From: CAVVIG01 sp050249955
GTDB lineage: Bacteria; Acidobacteriota; Vicinamibacteria; Vicinamibacterales; CAVVIG01
NCBI GenBank assembly: GCA_050249955.1
Contig: JBFWPN010000013.1
Span: forward strand, 101,967 to 165,966
DNA: 64,000 nt
Direction: 5' to 3'
Below, one piece after another: positions 53,350 to 63,873 of the stretch. Each line of letters starts with the position of its first letter. The stretch's first letter is position 1. Both the position numbers and the translations under genes were made by a program. The notes beneath the pieces were generated by a model that worked only from the letters and a program-made list of their open reading frames with translations, was not told the origin of the DNA and did not search any database.

Positions 53350-54348
53350 ATGCCTACTCCCCGGATCACCTCCATCACCCCGCGTGCGGTCATTCCCGGT
53401 GGCCGCGTGGCCATTCACGGTTCGGACTTCCCGGTCGCTCCTGCACTGCCGGTCGTGCGCATCGGCGACGATCGCGCGCGCGTCGTCTTCGCGTCGTCCA
53501 CCGAACTGGGTGTGGTGACAGGCGGCAGTGCGTCCGGTGTGCTGCCCGTGCGCGTGGACGATGCGGGGGAGTGTGAGCTGCAGGTGGCCGCGGTTGTCGC
53601 GAACGGGCTGCACCAGGTGGACAACCCGGTGGTGGATCGTGCGGGCAACCTCTTCGTCACCTACAGCGGCACGCGCGGGCAGCAGGTGCCGGTGTCGATC
53701 TTCAAGGTGCCGCCCAGCGGTGCGCGCGAGAGCTTCTCCTCGGCCGTGACCAATCCCACCAGCATGGCGATCAGCCCCGAGGGGCAGCTCTTCGTGTCGA
53801 GCCGCTTCGAGGGTGCGGTGTACCGCATGGCCGAGGATGGCAGCGCGGAGGTGTTCGCGTCTGACCTGGGCATTGCGTGCGGGCTGGCGTTCGCCCCAGA
53901 TGGCACGCTGTACGTGGGCGATCGATCGGGCACCGTGTTCGAGGTGGCTCGCGACGGACATGCCCGTACGTTCGCGACGCTGCCGGCGAGCGTGGCGGCG
54001 TTCCACCTGGCGCTGGGGCACGACGGCGTATATGTGAGCGGACCCACGCTGTCGGCCCGCGACACCATCTACCGCATTGCGTTCGACGGCACCGTGTCGC
54101 ACGTGCACGCCGGCTTCGGGCGTCCGCAGGGGCTGGCGTTCGGGCCCGACGGCGTGCTGCACGTGGTGGAGGCGCTGGCTGGCGTGAGCGGGCTGTACCG
54201 TGTGCCCGAGGGGGCTGAGCCGGAGCTGGTGGTGGCGGGGCCGCGCATGGTGGGTGTGGCGTTCGACGGCGACGATCTCGTCGTCTGCACCGCCGATACG
54301 GCCTACCGCGTCGTGAGCGGCGCATCGGCGCACGCGGCTCTCCGGTAG
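53350..54348 (+). CDS. IPT/TIG plus NHL/SMP-30-like beta-propeller protein
   Basis: 332 aa without signal peptide. The N-terminus (PRITSITPRAVIPGGRVAIHGSDF) is an IPT/TIG Ig-like domain. The rest is a six-bladed propeller with repeated blocks such as SMAISPEGQLFVSSRFEGAVYRM, GLAFAPDGTLYVGDRSGTVFEV and GLAFGPDGVLHVVE. Could be a gluconolactonase-like enzyme or a binding scaffold; metal ligands are not obvious. Ten nt before the permease gene. Confidence 0.8.
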   Translation: MPTPRITSITPRAVIPGGRVAIHGSDFPVAPALPVVRIGDDRARVVFASSTELGVVTGGSASGVLPVRVDDAGECELQVAAVVANGLHQVDNPVVDRAGNLFVTYSGTRGQQVPVSIFKVPPSGARESFSSAVTNPTSMAISPEGQLFVSSRFEGAVYRMAEDGSAEVFASDLGIACGLAFAPDGTLYVGDRSGTVFEVARDGHARTFATLPASVAAFHLALGHDGVYVSGPTLSARDTIYRIAFDGTVSHVHAGFGRPQGLAFGPDGVLHVVEALAGVSGLYRVPEGAEPELVVAGPRMVGVAFDGDDLVVCTADTAYRVVSGASAHAALR

Positions 54349-54351
54349 AAT
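54346..54351 (+). promoter_or_regulatory. Candidate -10 box (TAGAAT) 7 nt before permease start
   Basis: TAGAAT straddles the stop of the propeller gene and ends 7 nt before ATG 54359, implying an internal leaderless promoter for the permease. Confidence 0.45.
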
Positions 54352-54358
54352 CAGCCGC

Positions 54359-55840
54359 ATGTTGCAGCTCTTCCGGCGCAAGCCGATCGCCGAGCTTGTC
54401 GCCGCGGGCGGCAACGGCGAGCTCAAGCGGACCCTCGGGGCAGGCGACCTGATCATGCTCGCCATCGGGGCGGTGATCGGCGCCGGCATCTTCGGCGCCA
54501 TCGGCACCGCCGCAGCGGGGCAGACCGGCCCGAACGGCGAGGTGATCCGCCTTGGCGCGGGTCCGGCGCTGATCTTCTCCTTCGTGCTGCTCGGTGGTGC
54601 CTGTGCCCTCGCGGGGCTCTGCTACGCGGAGCTGGCGTCGATGATTCCACAGGCGGGCAGCGCCTACGCCTACTCGTACGCCACGCTCGGCGAGCTCGTG
54701 GCCTGGATCATCGGGTGGGACCTGATTCTCGAGTATGCCGTGGGCAACGTGGCCGTCGCCATCTCGTGGGGCGACTACTTCAACACGCTGCTGCGCGGAG
54801 CCGGCGTGGATCTGCCGGCGTATCTCACGACCGGTTACCGGACCGCGCTGCTCAGTTCTGATCCGGCCATCCACGCGCTGCTCGACACCGCCCCGCGTGT
54901 GCTCGGGGTCCCCCTGCTGGTGCACCTGCCGGCGGCCGGCATCGTCGTCTTCATCACGTGGCTGCTGCTGCGCGGTGCGCGAGAGAGCGCGACAGCGAAC
55001 AACGTGATGGTGGTGATCAAGCTGGTGGCCATCGGGCTGTTCCTGCTCGTCGGCGCCTCGCACCTGAACTCGGCGAACTACACGCCGTTTGCGCCGAACG
55101 GGTTCACGGGCATTCACCAGGGTGCGGCGATCGTGTTCTTCGCCTACATCGGGTTCGACGCGATCTCGACCGCGGCGGAGGAGACCATCGACCCGCAGCG
55201 GAACCTGCCCATCGGCATCCTGGGCGGCCTCGCGATCTGCACGCTCATCTACGTGATCGTGGGTGTGGTGCTCACCGGCATGGTGCCCTACACCGAGCTG
55301 GCGGTGGCCGATCCGCTGGCGCGTGCGCTGGAGCTGGCCGGGTTCAAGGCGGTGGGCGGCCTGGTGGCGCTCGGTGCGGTCATCTCGATGTCGGCCGTGC
55401 TGCTGGTGTTCCAGTACGGGCAGCCGAGGATCTTCTTCGCCATGGCGCGCGACGGCCTGCTTCCGAAGTGGGCGGCCACGGTGAACCCGAAGACGCAGGT
55501 GCCGTCGGTGACCACGCTGCTGACCGGCATCTTCGTCGGTGGCTGGGCGCTGATTGGCGACGCGGCGGAAACCTACGACCTCACCAATATCGGCACGCTG
55601 TTCGCGTTCATGCTCGTCAGCATCGGCGTGCTCGTGCTGCGCTACACCGAGCCCGACCGTCCGCGTCCGTTCCGCGTGCCGCTGGTGTGGCCCGTGTCGC
55701 TGCTCTCGGCAGCCGGCTGCATCTTCATCATGCGCGGCCTGCCCACCACGGCGTGGGAACGGTTCGGCATGTGGCTCGGTATCGGCCTGCTCATCTACGT
55801 CGCCTACGGCTTCAGGAACAGCAGGCTTCGACGAACCTAG
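54359..55840 (+). CDS. APC-family amino acid permease
   Basis: 493 aa, twelve predicted transmembrane helices. The N-terminal ELKRTLGAGDLIMLAIGAVIGAGIFGAIG holds the unwound TM1 substrate motif (GxGIF). FVFFAYIGFDAISTAAEE-type sequence (TM6) and RIFFAMARDGLLPKW are typical of the cationic amino acid transporter (CAT) subgroup. Followed by an intergenic heptamer array. Confidence 0.92.
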   Translation: MLQLFRRKPIAELVAAGGNGELKRTLGAGDLIMLAIGAVIGAGIFGAIGTAAAGQTGPNGEVIRLGAGPALIFSFVLLGGACALAGLCYAELASMIPQAGSAYAYSYATLGELVAWIIGWDLILEYAVGNVAVAISWGDYFNTLLRGAGVDLPAYLTTGYRTALLSSDPAIHALLDTAPRVLGVPLLVHLPAAGIVVFITWLLLRGARESATANNVMVVIKLVAIGLFLLVGASHLNSANYTPFAPNGFTGIHQGAAIVFFAYIGFDAISTAAEETIDPQRNLPIGILGGLAICTLIYVIVGVVLTGMVPYTELAVADPLARALELAGFKAVGGLVALGAVISMSAVLLVFQYGQPRIFFAMARDGLLPKWAATVNPKTQVPSVTTLLTGIFVGGWALIGDAAETYDLTNIGTLFAFMLVSIGVLVLRYTEPDRPRPFRVPLVWPVSLLSAAGCIFIMRGLPTTAWERFGMWLGIGLLIYVAYGFRNSRLRRT

Positions 55841-55907
55841 AAGTCAGAAGTCCGAAGTCGGAACTTCATTTCAGACTTCAGAGTTCTGACTTCCAGGTTC
55901 TGGTTCG
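55839..55907. repeat. Inverted GAAGTC / GACTTC heptamer arrays before uvrA
   Basis: Left arm AGAAGTC, AGAAGTC, CGAAGTC (55839-55859). Right arm AGACTTC, AGAGTTC, TGACTTC, CAGGTTC (55873-55900). The arms are complementary, with a short spacer. The right arm contributes CTGACT, a -35-like box for uvrA. Confidence 0.75.
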
Positions 55908-55914
55908 CTAAGAT
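55886..55914 (+). promoter_or_regulatory. Candidate uvrA promoter embedded in heptamer array
   Basis: CTGACT (55886-55891), a 17-nt spacer and TAAGAT (55909-55914), 7 nt before ATG 55922. No LexA-type palindrome is evident. Confidence 0.45.
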
Positions 55915-55921
55915 CAATCCA

Positions 55922-58726
<2,805 letters not shown>

Positions 58727-58789
58727 CAGGGGGGGCAGGTGGGGCGGAGCAAGGCAGGTTGGACAGCCCAGCCTTTCTATACCCTGTGG

Positions 58790-58795
58790 TAGAAT
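58790..58795 (+). promoter_or_regulatory. Candidate -10 box (TAGAAT) for lpxC with long leader
   Basis: TAGAAT about 190 nt before the lpxC start; if used, the leader is unusually long for this window. No known riboswitch fold was recognised in it. Confidence 0.3.
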
Positions 58796-58986
58796 TGCCA
58801 CGTTTTTTCACGGAACGCCTGTGGCTGGCCGGCCACACGGCCGCCCGGGTCGAGAGAGAAGACAACGGCGAAAGAGCGTCGATTTCCACGATGATTCGCA
58901 CGATTCCGGTGGTTGCCCCGTGATGGCCGAGCAGGCATCGCGTTTGCTCAGCTGGTCTGTGCATGTCCCCGCTCGTTGAGAGAAAA

Positions 58987-59895
58987 ATGGACGCACAGCG
59001 CACCCTCCGTCGGGCAATTTCCTGTGTTGGCATCGGCCTTCATTCCGGCAACAAGGTTCAACTGTCGCTGAAGCCGGCCCCGGCCGACTACGGCATCCGC
59101 TTCCGGCGTACCGACCTCGGCGACCACGAAATCCGGGCGAGCGTGCAGCACCTGGCGGGCATCAACCTGGCGACGGCGCTCTCGAGCAACCAGGTGTCGG
59201 TCGAGACGGTCGAGCACCTGCTGGCGGCGCTGGTGAGCATGAGCATCGACAACGTGCTCATCGAGCTGAACTCGCCGGAAGTGCCGATCATGGACGGCAG
59301 CTCGGCCCCCTTCATCTACCTGATCCAGGAAGCCGGCGTGAAGACGCTGGGCGCCTCGCGCACCTACCTGAAGATCACGAAGCCGATTTCGCTCTCGCGT
59401 GGTGACAAGCGCATTGCGCTCTACCCGTCGGAGCACTTCAAGGTGACCTACAGCATCAGCTACGACCACCCGCTGCTGCGTCACCAGGCGCGCACGCTCA
59501 CCATCACCGAAGAGAGCTTCATCGAAGAGATTGCGCCGGCGCGCACCTTCACGTTCCTCAAGGACGTGGAGATGCTGCGGCAGAACGGGCTTGCGCTGGG
59601 CGGCTCGCTCGACAACGCGATCGTGCTCGGCGAAACCGGCGTCCTCAACAACGCGCTGCGTTTCGACGATGAGTTCGTGCGGCACAAGATTCTGGATGCG
59701 GTGGGCGACCTGGCGCTGGTGGGCTATCCGGTGATTGGCCACCTCGTGGCGCACCGTGCGGGGCACGGGCTGCACACCGAGTTCGCGGGCAAGATTCTCG
59801 AGGCGACCGATTGCTGGACGCTGGTGGATTCGGCGGACCGCACGCCGGCGAGTGCGCCGGTGGGTGTGGCTGCGGCGGTGCACGCGGCGCAGTAG
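58987..59895 (+). CDS. lpxC: UDP-3-O-acyl-N-acetylglucosamine deacetylase
   Basis: 302-aa zinc amidase, the committed step of lipid A synthesis. MDAQRTLRRAISCVGIGLHSG is the standard start; VETVEHLLAALVSMSIDN and HKILDAVGDLALVG hold zinc ligands, and GHLVAHRAGHGLHTEF the catalytic His region. GAGAGAAAA precedes ATG 58987; an ATG at 58963 is in frame but less likely. Shows that the host makes lipopolysaccharide. It is the last core gene before the accessory cassette array. Confidence 0.96.
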   Translation: MDAQRTLRRAISCVGIGLHSGNKVQLSLKPAPADYGIRFRRTDLGDHEIRASVQHLAGINLATALSSNQVSVETVEHLLAALVSMSIDNVLIELNSPEVPIMDGSSAPFIYLIQEAGVKTLGASRTYLKITKPISLSRGDKRIALYPSEHFKVTYSISYDHPLLRHQARTLTITEESFIEEIAPARTFTFLKDVEMLRQNGLALGGSLDNAIVLGETGVLNNALRFDDEFVRHKILDAVGDLALVGYPVIGHLVAHRAGHGLHTEFAGKILEATDCWTLVDSADRTPASAPVGVAAAVHAAQ

Positions 59896-59958
59896 CTCAC
59901 ATCGCCGACCGGCCTCCGCCAGGCGTCGGCGGGGCAGGCGGACATCACATCGATCACG

Positions 59959-59983
59959 AACGGCCGGCTTCCCGCCGGCCGTT
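59959..59983 (+). terminator. Terminator after lpxC
   Basis: 10-bp perfect stem AACGGCCGGC/GCCGGCCGTT with loop TTCCC, followed by TGCATTTTG. Confidence 0.75.
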
Positions 59984-60026
59984 TGCATTTTGTGGCGACC
60001 GGCTGGCCGTCGACGCTCTTCCCCAC

Positions 60027-60206
60027 GTTGACCTGCGAGCCGTTCGCAGCGATCCACATCCCGTGTCCGCGAGATCTGGCCCGAGATCGGGGAGTCCGCC
60101 GTGTATACCTGCGAGCCGTCGCAGGCTACTTCCGGCGTCGTTCACATTCAGGCCGACTTCGGCGCGTTGGCGTGGTGTTTACCTGCGAGCGGGTTCGCAC
60201 GTAAAC
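60027..60206. repeat. Three palindromic elements at ~75-nt spacing
   Basis: Copies at 60027-60050, 60103-60129 and 60177-60206 share (T/A)ACCTGCGA-N4-6-TCGCA. The third is a near-perfect 30-nt palindrome (GTTTACCTGCGA with TCGCACGTAAAC, one mismatch) and the second has a perfect CCTGCGA/TCGCAGG core. A CCGAnnTCGG mini-hairpin lies between copies 1-2 and 2-3. The rest of 59984-60353 holds no supported gene. Confidence 0.7.
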
Positions 60207-60353
60207 CATACGCGTGCCGGACAGGTGCTGACGGCGGTCGACCATGCGTGCGTGTTAACATCCGCGCCTCGAACGAGTTGGAGTTTCTCTTCTGGGCGCT
60301 GGGCGCATGCGGACGCGTGTGTGTGCCTGTCGGCGAGGAGGTCTACTCAATAC

Positions 60354-60360
60354 TAGTTAG
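60354..60360 (+). other. Integron simple core site (attI-like), first cassette boundary
   Basis: GTTAGAC fits the G^TTRRRY integrase core. It lacks the partner boxes of an attC, so it is either an attI remnant or a secondary insertion site. The first cassette gene begins 9 nt later, the usual cassette layout. Confidence 0.6.
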
Positions 60361-60369
60361 ACGGCCGGA

Positions 60370-61305
60370 GTGAGAGTCTTGCCATCGTACTTTGTCCCGC
60401 TCCTGTTCCTGCGCCCAGCCGAGAGCACGCTCTCCGTGTCGCGACCACCGTTCCGGCTGTCAGCTCGGAAATGGACGACCAGCACTTTCGATCTTGCCAC
60501 CCTCGCGACCAAGCACCACTTGCACTTGCCCTACCAGCTGATGGACGTCCTGCTCGGGCACTCCAATCTGGAACTCGAGATCGATGCCCCCGACGTCGGA
60601 GCCGCCACCGAGTCTCTGACGGCAATCCTGCTTGGAATGTACTTGTCGGGAGTGTCCCCAACGCTAGCGCCGTTCGCTACTACACATTCGGTTAACGACT
60701 ACTCCGGGATCAACAGTCGTGACAGCGAAGTCCTGCGTTCGAAGCTGCCGGAGGGGCAACGCATCGGCGTGACCACGGAGACCGCGACTGTCGAGGCGTG
60801 GCCCCTTCAGCTGTCTCTTCAGTGCATGATCGACGCGTCGAACCTTGAGGTCTCCGAGTGGCAGTTTCAGCAGGCCGCGACGAAGGCCTCTACTTGGCTC
60901 GACCTCGAATCTACTCATCGCGCATTGCGCATTGTCAGGGATGCGGCGCACTCTGCACCTACGCTTGCGCCCCCTGAACAGGCGTTGCTTCACGTCTGGT
61001 GTGCGCTGGAGGCACTGTTCCCAAAAGTCAGCACCGAGGTATCGTTTCGCATCGCCCTGTACCTGGCCCAGTTGTCTGCCCAAGCCGGTCAACGGCAGGA
61101 GTACTTCGAGCGTGTTCGAAGGGCGTACAATCTGCGCAGCCGCGTGGCACACGGCGCCGACTTCCGCCTGCAACAGGCCGACTGGCTCGACAGCTGGGGG
61201 TTGTTGATCGATGCTGGAAACGCGATCGTGCGCCGTGGGCGCCTGCCGAGCGACGACGAGCTCCTTGCAGAGTTGCTGGCAGATCCAGAGCTTCAGGAGC
61301 GGTAG
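60370..61305 (+). CDS. Cassette 1: ApeA-like HEPN protein
   Basis: 311 aa from GTG 60370. The C-terminal region (about residues 200-290) reads LLHVWCALEALF ... FRIALYLAQLSAQAG ... YNLRSRVAHGADF, matching the ApeA-like HEPN pattern with RxxxxH (RSRVAH), the catalytic motif of HEPN RNases. The N-terminal 190 residues are unassigned. ApeA proteins act in abortive phage defence, so a defence role is plausible but inferred. Lower G+C than the core genes. Followed 12 nt later by attC 1. Confidence 0.7.
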   Translation: MRVLPSYFVPLLFLRPAESTLSVSRPPFRLSARKWTTSTFDLATLATKHHLHLPYQLMDVLLGHSNLELEIDAPDVGAATESLTAILLGMYLSGVSPTLAPFATTHSVNDYSGINSRDSEVLRSKLPEGQRIGVTTETATVEAWPLQLSLQCMIDASNLEVSEWQFQQAATKASTWLDLESTHRALRIVRDAAHSAPTLAPPEQALLHVWCALEALFPKVSTEVSFRIALYLAQLSAQAGQRQEYFERVRRAYNLRSRVAHGADFRLQQADWLDSWGLLIDAGNAIVRRGRLPSDDELLAELLADPELQER

Positions 61306-61317
61306 GCAGAGCCTGCC

Positions 61318-61390
61318 GTCTAACAGGCGGTTGCAGCCGACGGCCAGTGGCAACGCGATACGGCCGCGGCTGAACCGCAATCCGTTAGGC
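61318..61390 (+). other. attC site 1
   Basis: R'' GTCTAAC (61318), L'' TTGCAGCCG, central imperfect stem, L' CGGCTGAA and R' GTTAGGC (61384). L'' and L' are complementary apart from one extra base, the extrahelical base needed for bottom-strand recognition. 73 nt, typical of short attC sites. Confidence 0.88.
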
Positions 61391-61470
61391 CGAATCGACA
61401 GACAGCAGTGAAAGCGGCCCCATCAGAGTGACCACACAATGCGGAGGCTTGGCTCACGAGCGCTCAAGTC

Positions 61471-62850
61471 ATGGATGAAGCAGACAAAGAGATATCGCAA
61501 GATCTGTCGAGCAGCAAGCCGGGCGACGATGACCAACGGATTCATCCGTTTCGTCGAAATCTCGAAGTATTCATCTCTCGGGTCGATAGCCTAGCCGACC
61601 ACATCGGCCTCGCAATGGCAGCAATCACGCAGTCCAACAAGCAAGCATCCGCACGTCTGGAAGATTTCCTGAAGACGAAGGGCAAAGCTGTTGACGGGGA
61701 GAAGGACGCTTTCACGATTCCCGAGGACAAGTTCACGGAATTCCGTCGTCTGCAGCGCAAGATGGTCCGGTCTCAGCTCGCGCTCAGATCGGTGCCGCGC
61801 GGCCTCACGGTAGCGCTTGTGAGCGAATTCGATGCCTTCATGGGAGCAACTCTCAAGACCTACTACAGGCTGAAGCCTGAGGCCTTGAACGCGTCACAGC
61901 GTGTCTTGACGTTCGCAGAGATGGCAGCGTTCGGTTCGTTGGACGCTGCGAAGGAGCACATCCTTGAGAAGGAAGTCGAATCGTTCCTCCGCTCCAGCCA
62001 CTCCGACCAGTTTGAGACGTTGGAATCCAAGCTCGAGATGCCACTCCGAAAAGACTTGGCCATCTGGGCGGACTTCGTTGAGCTAACGGAGCGTAGAAAC
62101 CTGTTCGTACATAACGACGGCGTCGTGAACGGTCAGTATCTCCAAGTGTGCAAGGGTGCTGGATACGACTGCACCGCGATGAAGAAGGGTTCGACTCTTG
62201 GCGTTCCCCAGAAATACTTCTCGCGAGCACACGAAGTCGTGTACGAGTTGGCGGCGAAGTTGTCGCACGTGCTATGGCGAAAACTCTCGCCGGAGGATCG
62301 AGAGGCGGCGGACGCGCACTTCTCCGGAACGTTGATCTATGACCTTGTGTACGAGAAGAGGTACAGGCTGGCTAGGACCCTGGCCGACTTCGGCGCGAGC
62401 ACCTTCAAGAAGTGGGGGTCGGACTACTTTCGCCGGGCGCTTGTCGTTAACCGAGCACAAGCCTACATTTGGGATGGGAATCGGGATCGAGGACTGGAGA
62501 TCCTAGCGGCAGAGGACTGGAGTGCAGCGAATCACGAATTCCAGCTCTGCGTTGCGGCCCTTCGCCGCGATTTCCCACTGGCCATAGTTCAGATGCGAAT
62601 CCTGGGGCAAGCGGCCGGCCCCAAGAAGGAAGGGTTCCGAGATTGGCCAGTCTTTAGAGAGCTGCGCAGAGAGAAGGAGTTTCAGGCTGCCTTTGTGGAT
62701 GTTTTTGGCGAGCCGTTCGCTACAGTGACGATTACACCGTCCGCGGGCCTTGCCGCAGACAGTCTGGCCGGGGCGGAACCCGCGTCGGCCAGCGCAGACA
62801 GTTCTGGTGAACCTACCGGCGGAGACGACGACGCGGGCACGGTGCATTGA
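61471..62850 (+). CDS. Cassette 2: large protein with HEPN RNxxxH motif
   Basis: 459 aa. The central ELTERRNLFVHNDGVVNGQYL contains RNLFVH, the RNxxxH signature of HEPN nucleases, within a helical domain (about 110-290). The N-terminal helical part and the C-terminal half (about 290-420, possibly repeat helices) are unassigned; the tail is acidic and low-complexity. Probably a toxin or defence ribonuclease. About half G+C (31 of 60 at 61621-61680), well below the core. An 80-nt leader separates it from attC 1, enough for its own promoter. Confidence 0.65.
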   Translation: MDEADKEISQDLSSSKPGDDDQRIHPFRRNLEVFISRVDSLADHIGLAMAAITQSNKQASARLEDFLKTKGKAVDGEKDAFTIPEDKFTEFRRLQRKMVRSQLALRSVPRGLTVALVSEFDAFMGATLKTYYRLKPEALNASQRVLTFAEMAAFGSLDAAKEHILEKEVESFLRSSHSDQFETLESKLEMPLRKDLAIWADFVELTERRNLFVHNDGVVNGQYLQVCKGAGYDCTAMKKGSTLGVPQKYFSRAHEVVYELAAKLSHVLWRKLSPEDREAADAHFSGTLIYDLVYEKRYRLARTLADFGASTFKKWGSDYFRRALVVNRAQAYIWDGNRDRGLEILAAEDWSAANHEFQLCVAALRRDFPLAIVQMRILGQAAGPKKEGFRDWPVFRELRREKEFQAAFVDVFGEPFATVTITPSAGLAADSLAGAEPASASADSSGEPTGGDDDAGTVH

Positions 62851-62874
62851 CATTTAACAGCCAGAACCCAAGCG

Positions 62875-62946
62875 GGCTAACTCCGGTTGCAGCCGGCGTC
62901 GCGCTGGCGCCGCTGAGCGCCGCCGGCTGAACCGCGGCCGTTAGAC
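62875..62946 (+). other. attC site 2
   Basis: GGCTAAC ... GGTTGCAGCCGGCG ... CGCCGGCTGAACC ... GTTAGAC (62940). Same L''/L' boxes as attC 1, with an extended GC-rich central stem (GGCGCC...GGCGCC-type). Confidence 0.87.
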
Positions 62947-62963
62947 AGCGGTAGCGGTACGAC

Positions 62964-63149
62964 CTACCGCTCGGGGATTCCCAAGTTGCGGCAGATCTTC
63001 TTCGCAAGGAGGTTTGCGATTTCCGTGTGGCGAGGCACCGCTTCGGTGGCACCCGTCGCGGGGTTGGTCCAGAGGGAATGAGCGGCGCCCTCCCGCTTCA
63101 GCACGCAGCCGTGCAGCCGCAGGTGCCGCAGCAGCGAGCTTCGTTTCAC
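62964..63149 (-). CDS. hicA: Cassette 3: HicA toxin (mRNA interferase)
   Basis: 61 aa, dsRBD-like fold: KRSSLLRHLRLHGCVLKREGAAHSLWTNP, with the catalytic His in AAHSLW, and AVPRHTEIANLLAKKICRNLGI. The GTG start overlaps the hicB stop. Encoded on the strand opposite to the attC orientation, so it must rely on its own promoter; this is common for toxin-antitoxin cassettes. Confidence 0.88.
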   Translation of the reverse strand: MKRSSLLRHLRLHGCVLKREGAAHSLWTNPATGATEAVPRHTEIANLLAKKICRNLGIPER

Positions 63150-63361
63150 CCGACTGTCACCGTTTCGCGCTCGGCGTCAGGGGGGACGCCGCGGAGGCCG
63201 TCCTCACGTCGGTCCTCGAGAATCAAGGCGATCGCGGCCGTGAGGCTGGCCCGAGCTTCGTCCTTGGTGCGGCCCTGGCCGTTGGCGCCCGGAATCTCGG
63301 GGCAGAAGGCCAACACCCACTCGCCGTCGCGCTCGAACACGGCCGTAAACTCGTTGTGCAT
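63146..63361 (-). CDS. hicB: Cassette 3: HicB antitoxin
   Basis: 71 aa with the RNase-H-like HicB core: FTAVFERDGEWVLAFCPEIPGANGQGRTKDEARASLTAAIALIL. Short, without an obvious DNA-binding domain beyond the C-terminal DAERETVTVG, so it mainly blocks HicA. Precedes and overlaps hicA (antitoxin first). GAGG lies upstream of its ATG. Confidence 0.88.
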   Translation of the reverse strand: MHNEFTAVFERDGEWVLAFCPEIPGANGQGRTKDEARASLTAAIALILEDRREDGLRGVPPDAERETVTVG

Positions 63362-63402
63362 CCTGAACCTCGGAACTAGGGTAGCGTCGTCGGGCGGCCG
63401 CT

Positions 63403-63477
63403 GTCTAACACCGCTTGCAGCCGACGGCTAGCCGGCGCGATGATGAGCCCGCCGCGGCTGAAGCGGCACCGTTGGGC
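63403..63477 (+). other. attC site 3
   Basis: GTCTAAC (63403) ... CTTGCAGCCGACGG ... CCGCGGCTGAAGCGG ... GTTGGGC (63471). Boxes match attC 1 and 2, so all three belong to one homogeneous family. Confidence 0.87.
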
Positions 63478-63750
63478 GGACAAACGGAGAGAGTGACGTT
63501 AGCGACGACTTCACCTGCGTGACCCGGGACGGGGCGAGCATCTACCTGTCGCAGGGCGGGCAGGGCCAACCCGGGACGTGGGTATGGCTCGGCGTTGAGG
63601 ATGTGGAGGCGCTCTACAACGAGTACCGCGAGCAGGGGAGCGGAGATCCTGGAGCCTCCGCAGAATCATCCGTGGGCCCGCGAAATGAAGATCACGGACC
63701 CAGACGGGCACGTCCTCCGGTTCGGCTCCGATCCGAAAGAGACGGCCTAA
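63472..63750 (+). pseudogene. Cassette 4: truncated, frameshifted VOC (glyoxalase-fold) gene
   Basis: The frame TCVTRDGASIYLSQGGQG ... VEALYNEYREQG is a VOC/bleomycin-resistance-like domain. It continues in another frame as AEILEPPQNHPWAREMKITDPDGHVLRFG to a TAA inside a GCCTAAC box. One extra base near 63640 (GGGGAG) causes the shift. The N-terminal half is absent because the frame begins at the attC boundary. Confidence 0.7.
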
Positions 63751-63751
63751 C
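63745..63751 (+). other. Orphan attC R'' box
   Basis: GCCTAAC containing the VOC stop codon, as expected for a cassette 3' end, but no L''/L'/R' boxes follow. The attC was lost by deletion or replacement. Confidence 0.5.
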
Positions 63752-63753
63752 AG

Positions 63754-63873
63754 CTAGGCGCGAAGTCGGGGACCCTTGTGGCGACGAGCTCCCCAGAACG
63801 CACGAACGATGGCATCGGCCTCATCGAACGTGTAGTAGAGATGACACGCGACCTTCGGCACGTAGAGTCGGCG
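63754..63873 (-). pseudogene. C-terminal fragment of a RelE/ParE-like toxin
   Basis: Minus-strand reading RRLYVPKVACHLYYTFDEADAIVRAFWGARRHKGPRL resembles the C-terminal half of ParE toxins (VPxVxYxLYYxxDE ... VRAFWxARR). The 5' half is missing where the IS3-type end begins, so the gene was cut by the insertion. Confidence 0.6.

Noticed and set aside
60027..60206. CRISPR array or a fourth attC for the palindromes
   Set aside because: Only three divergent copies with spacing unlike CRISPR, and no R''/R' core boxes of an attC.
59990..60350. Integrase gene (intI) left of the array
   Set aside because: No frame on either strand shows tyrosine-recombinase motifs, and the space is too short for a complete gene.
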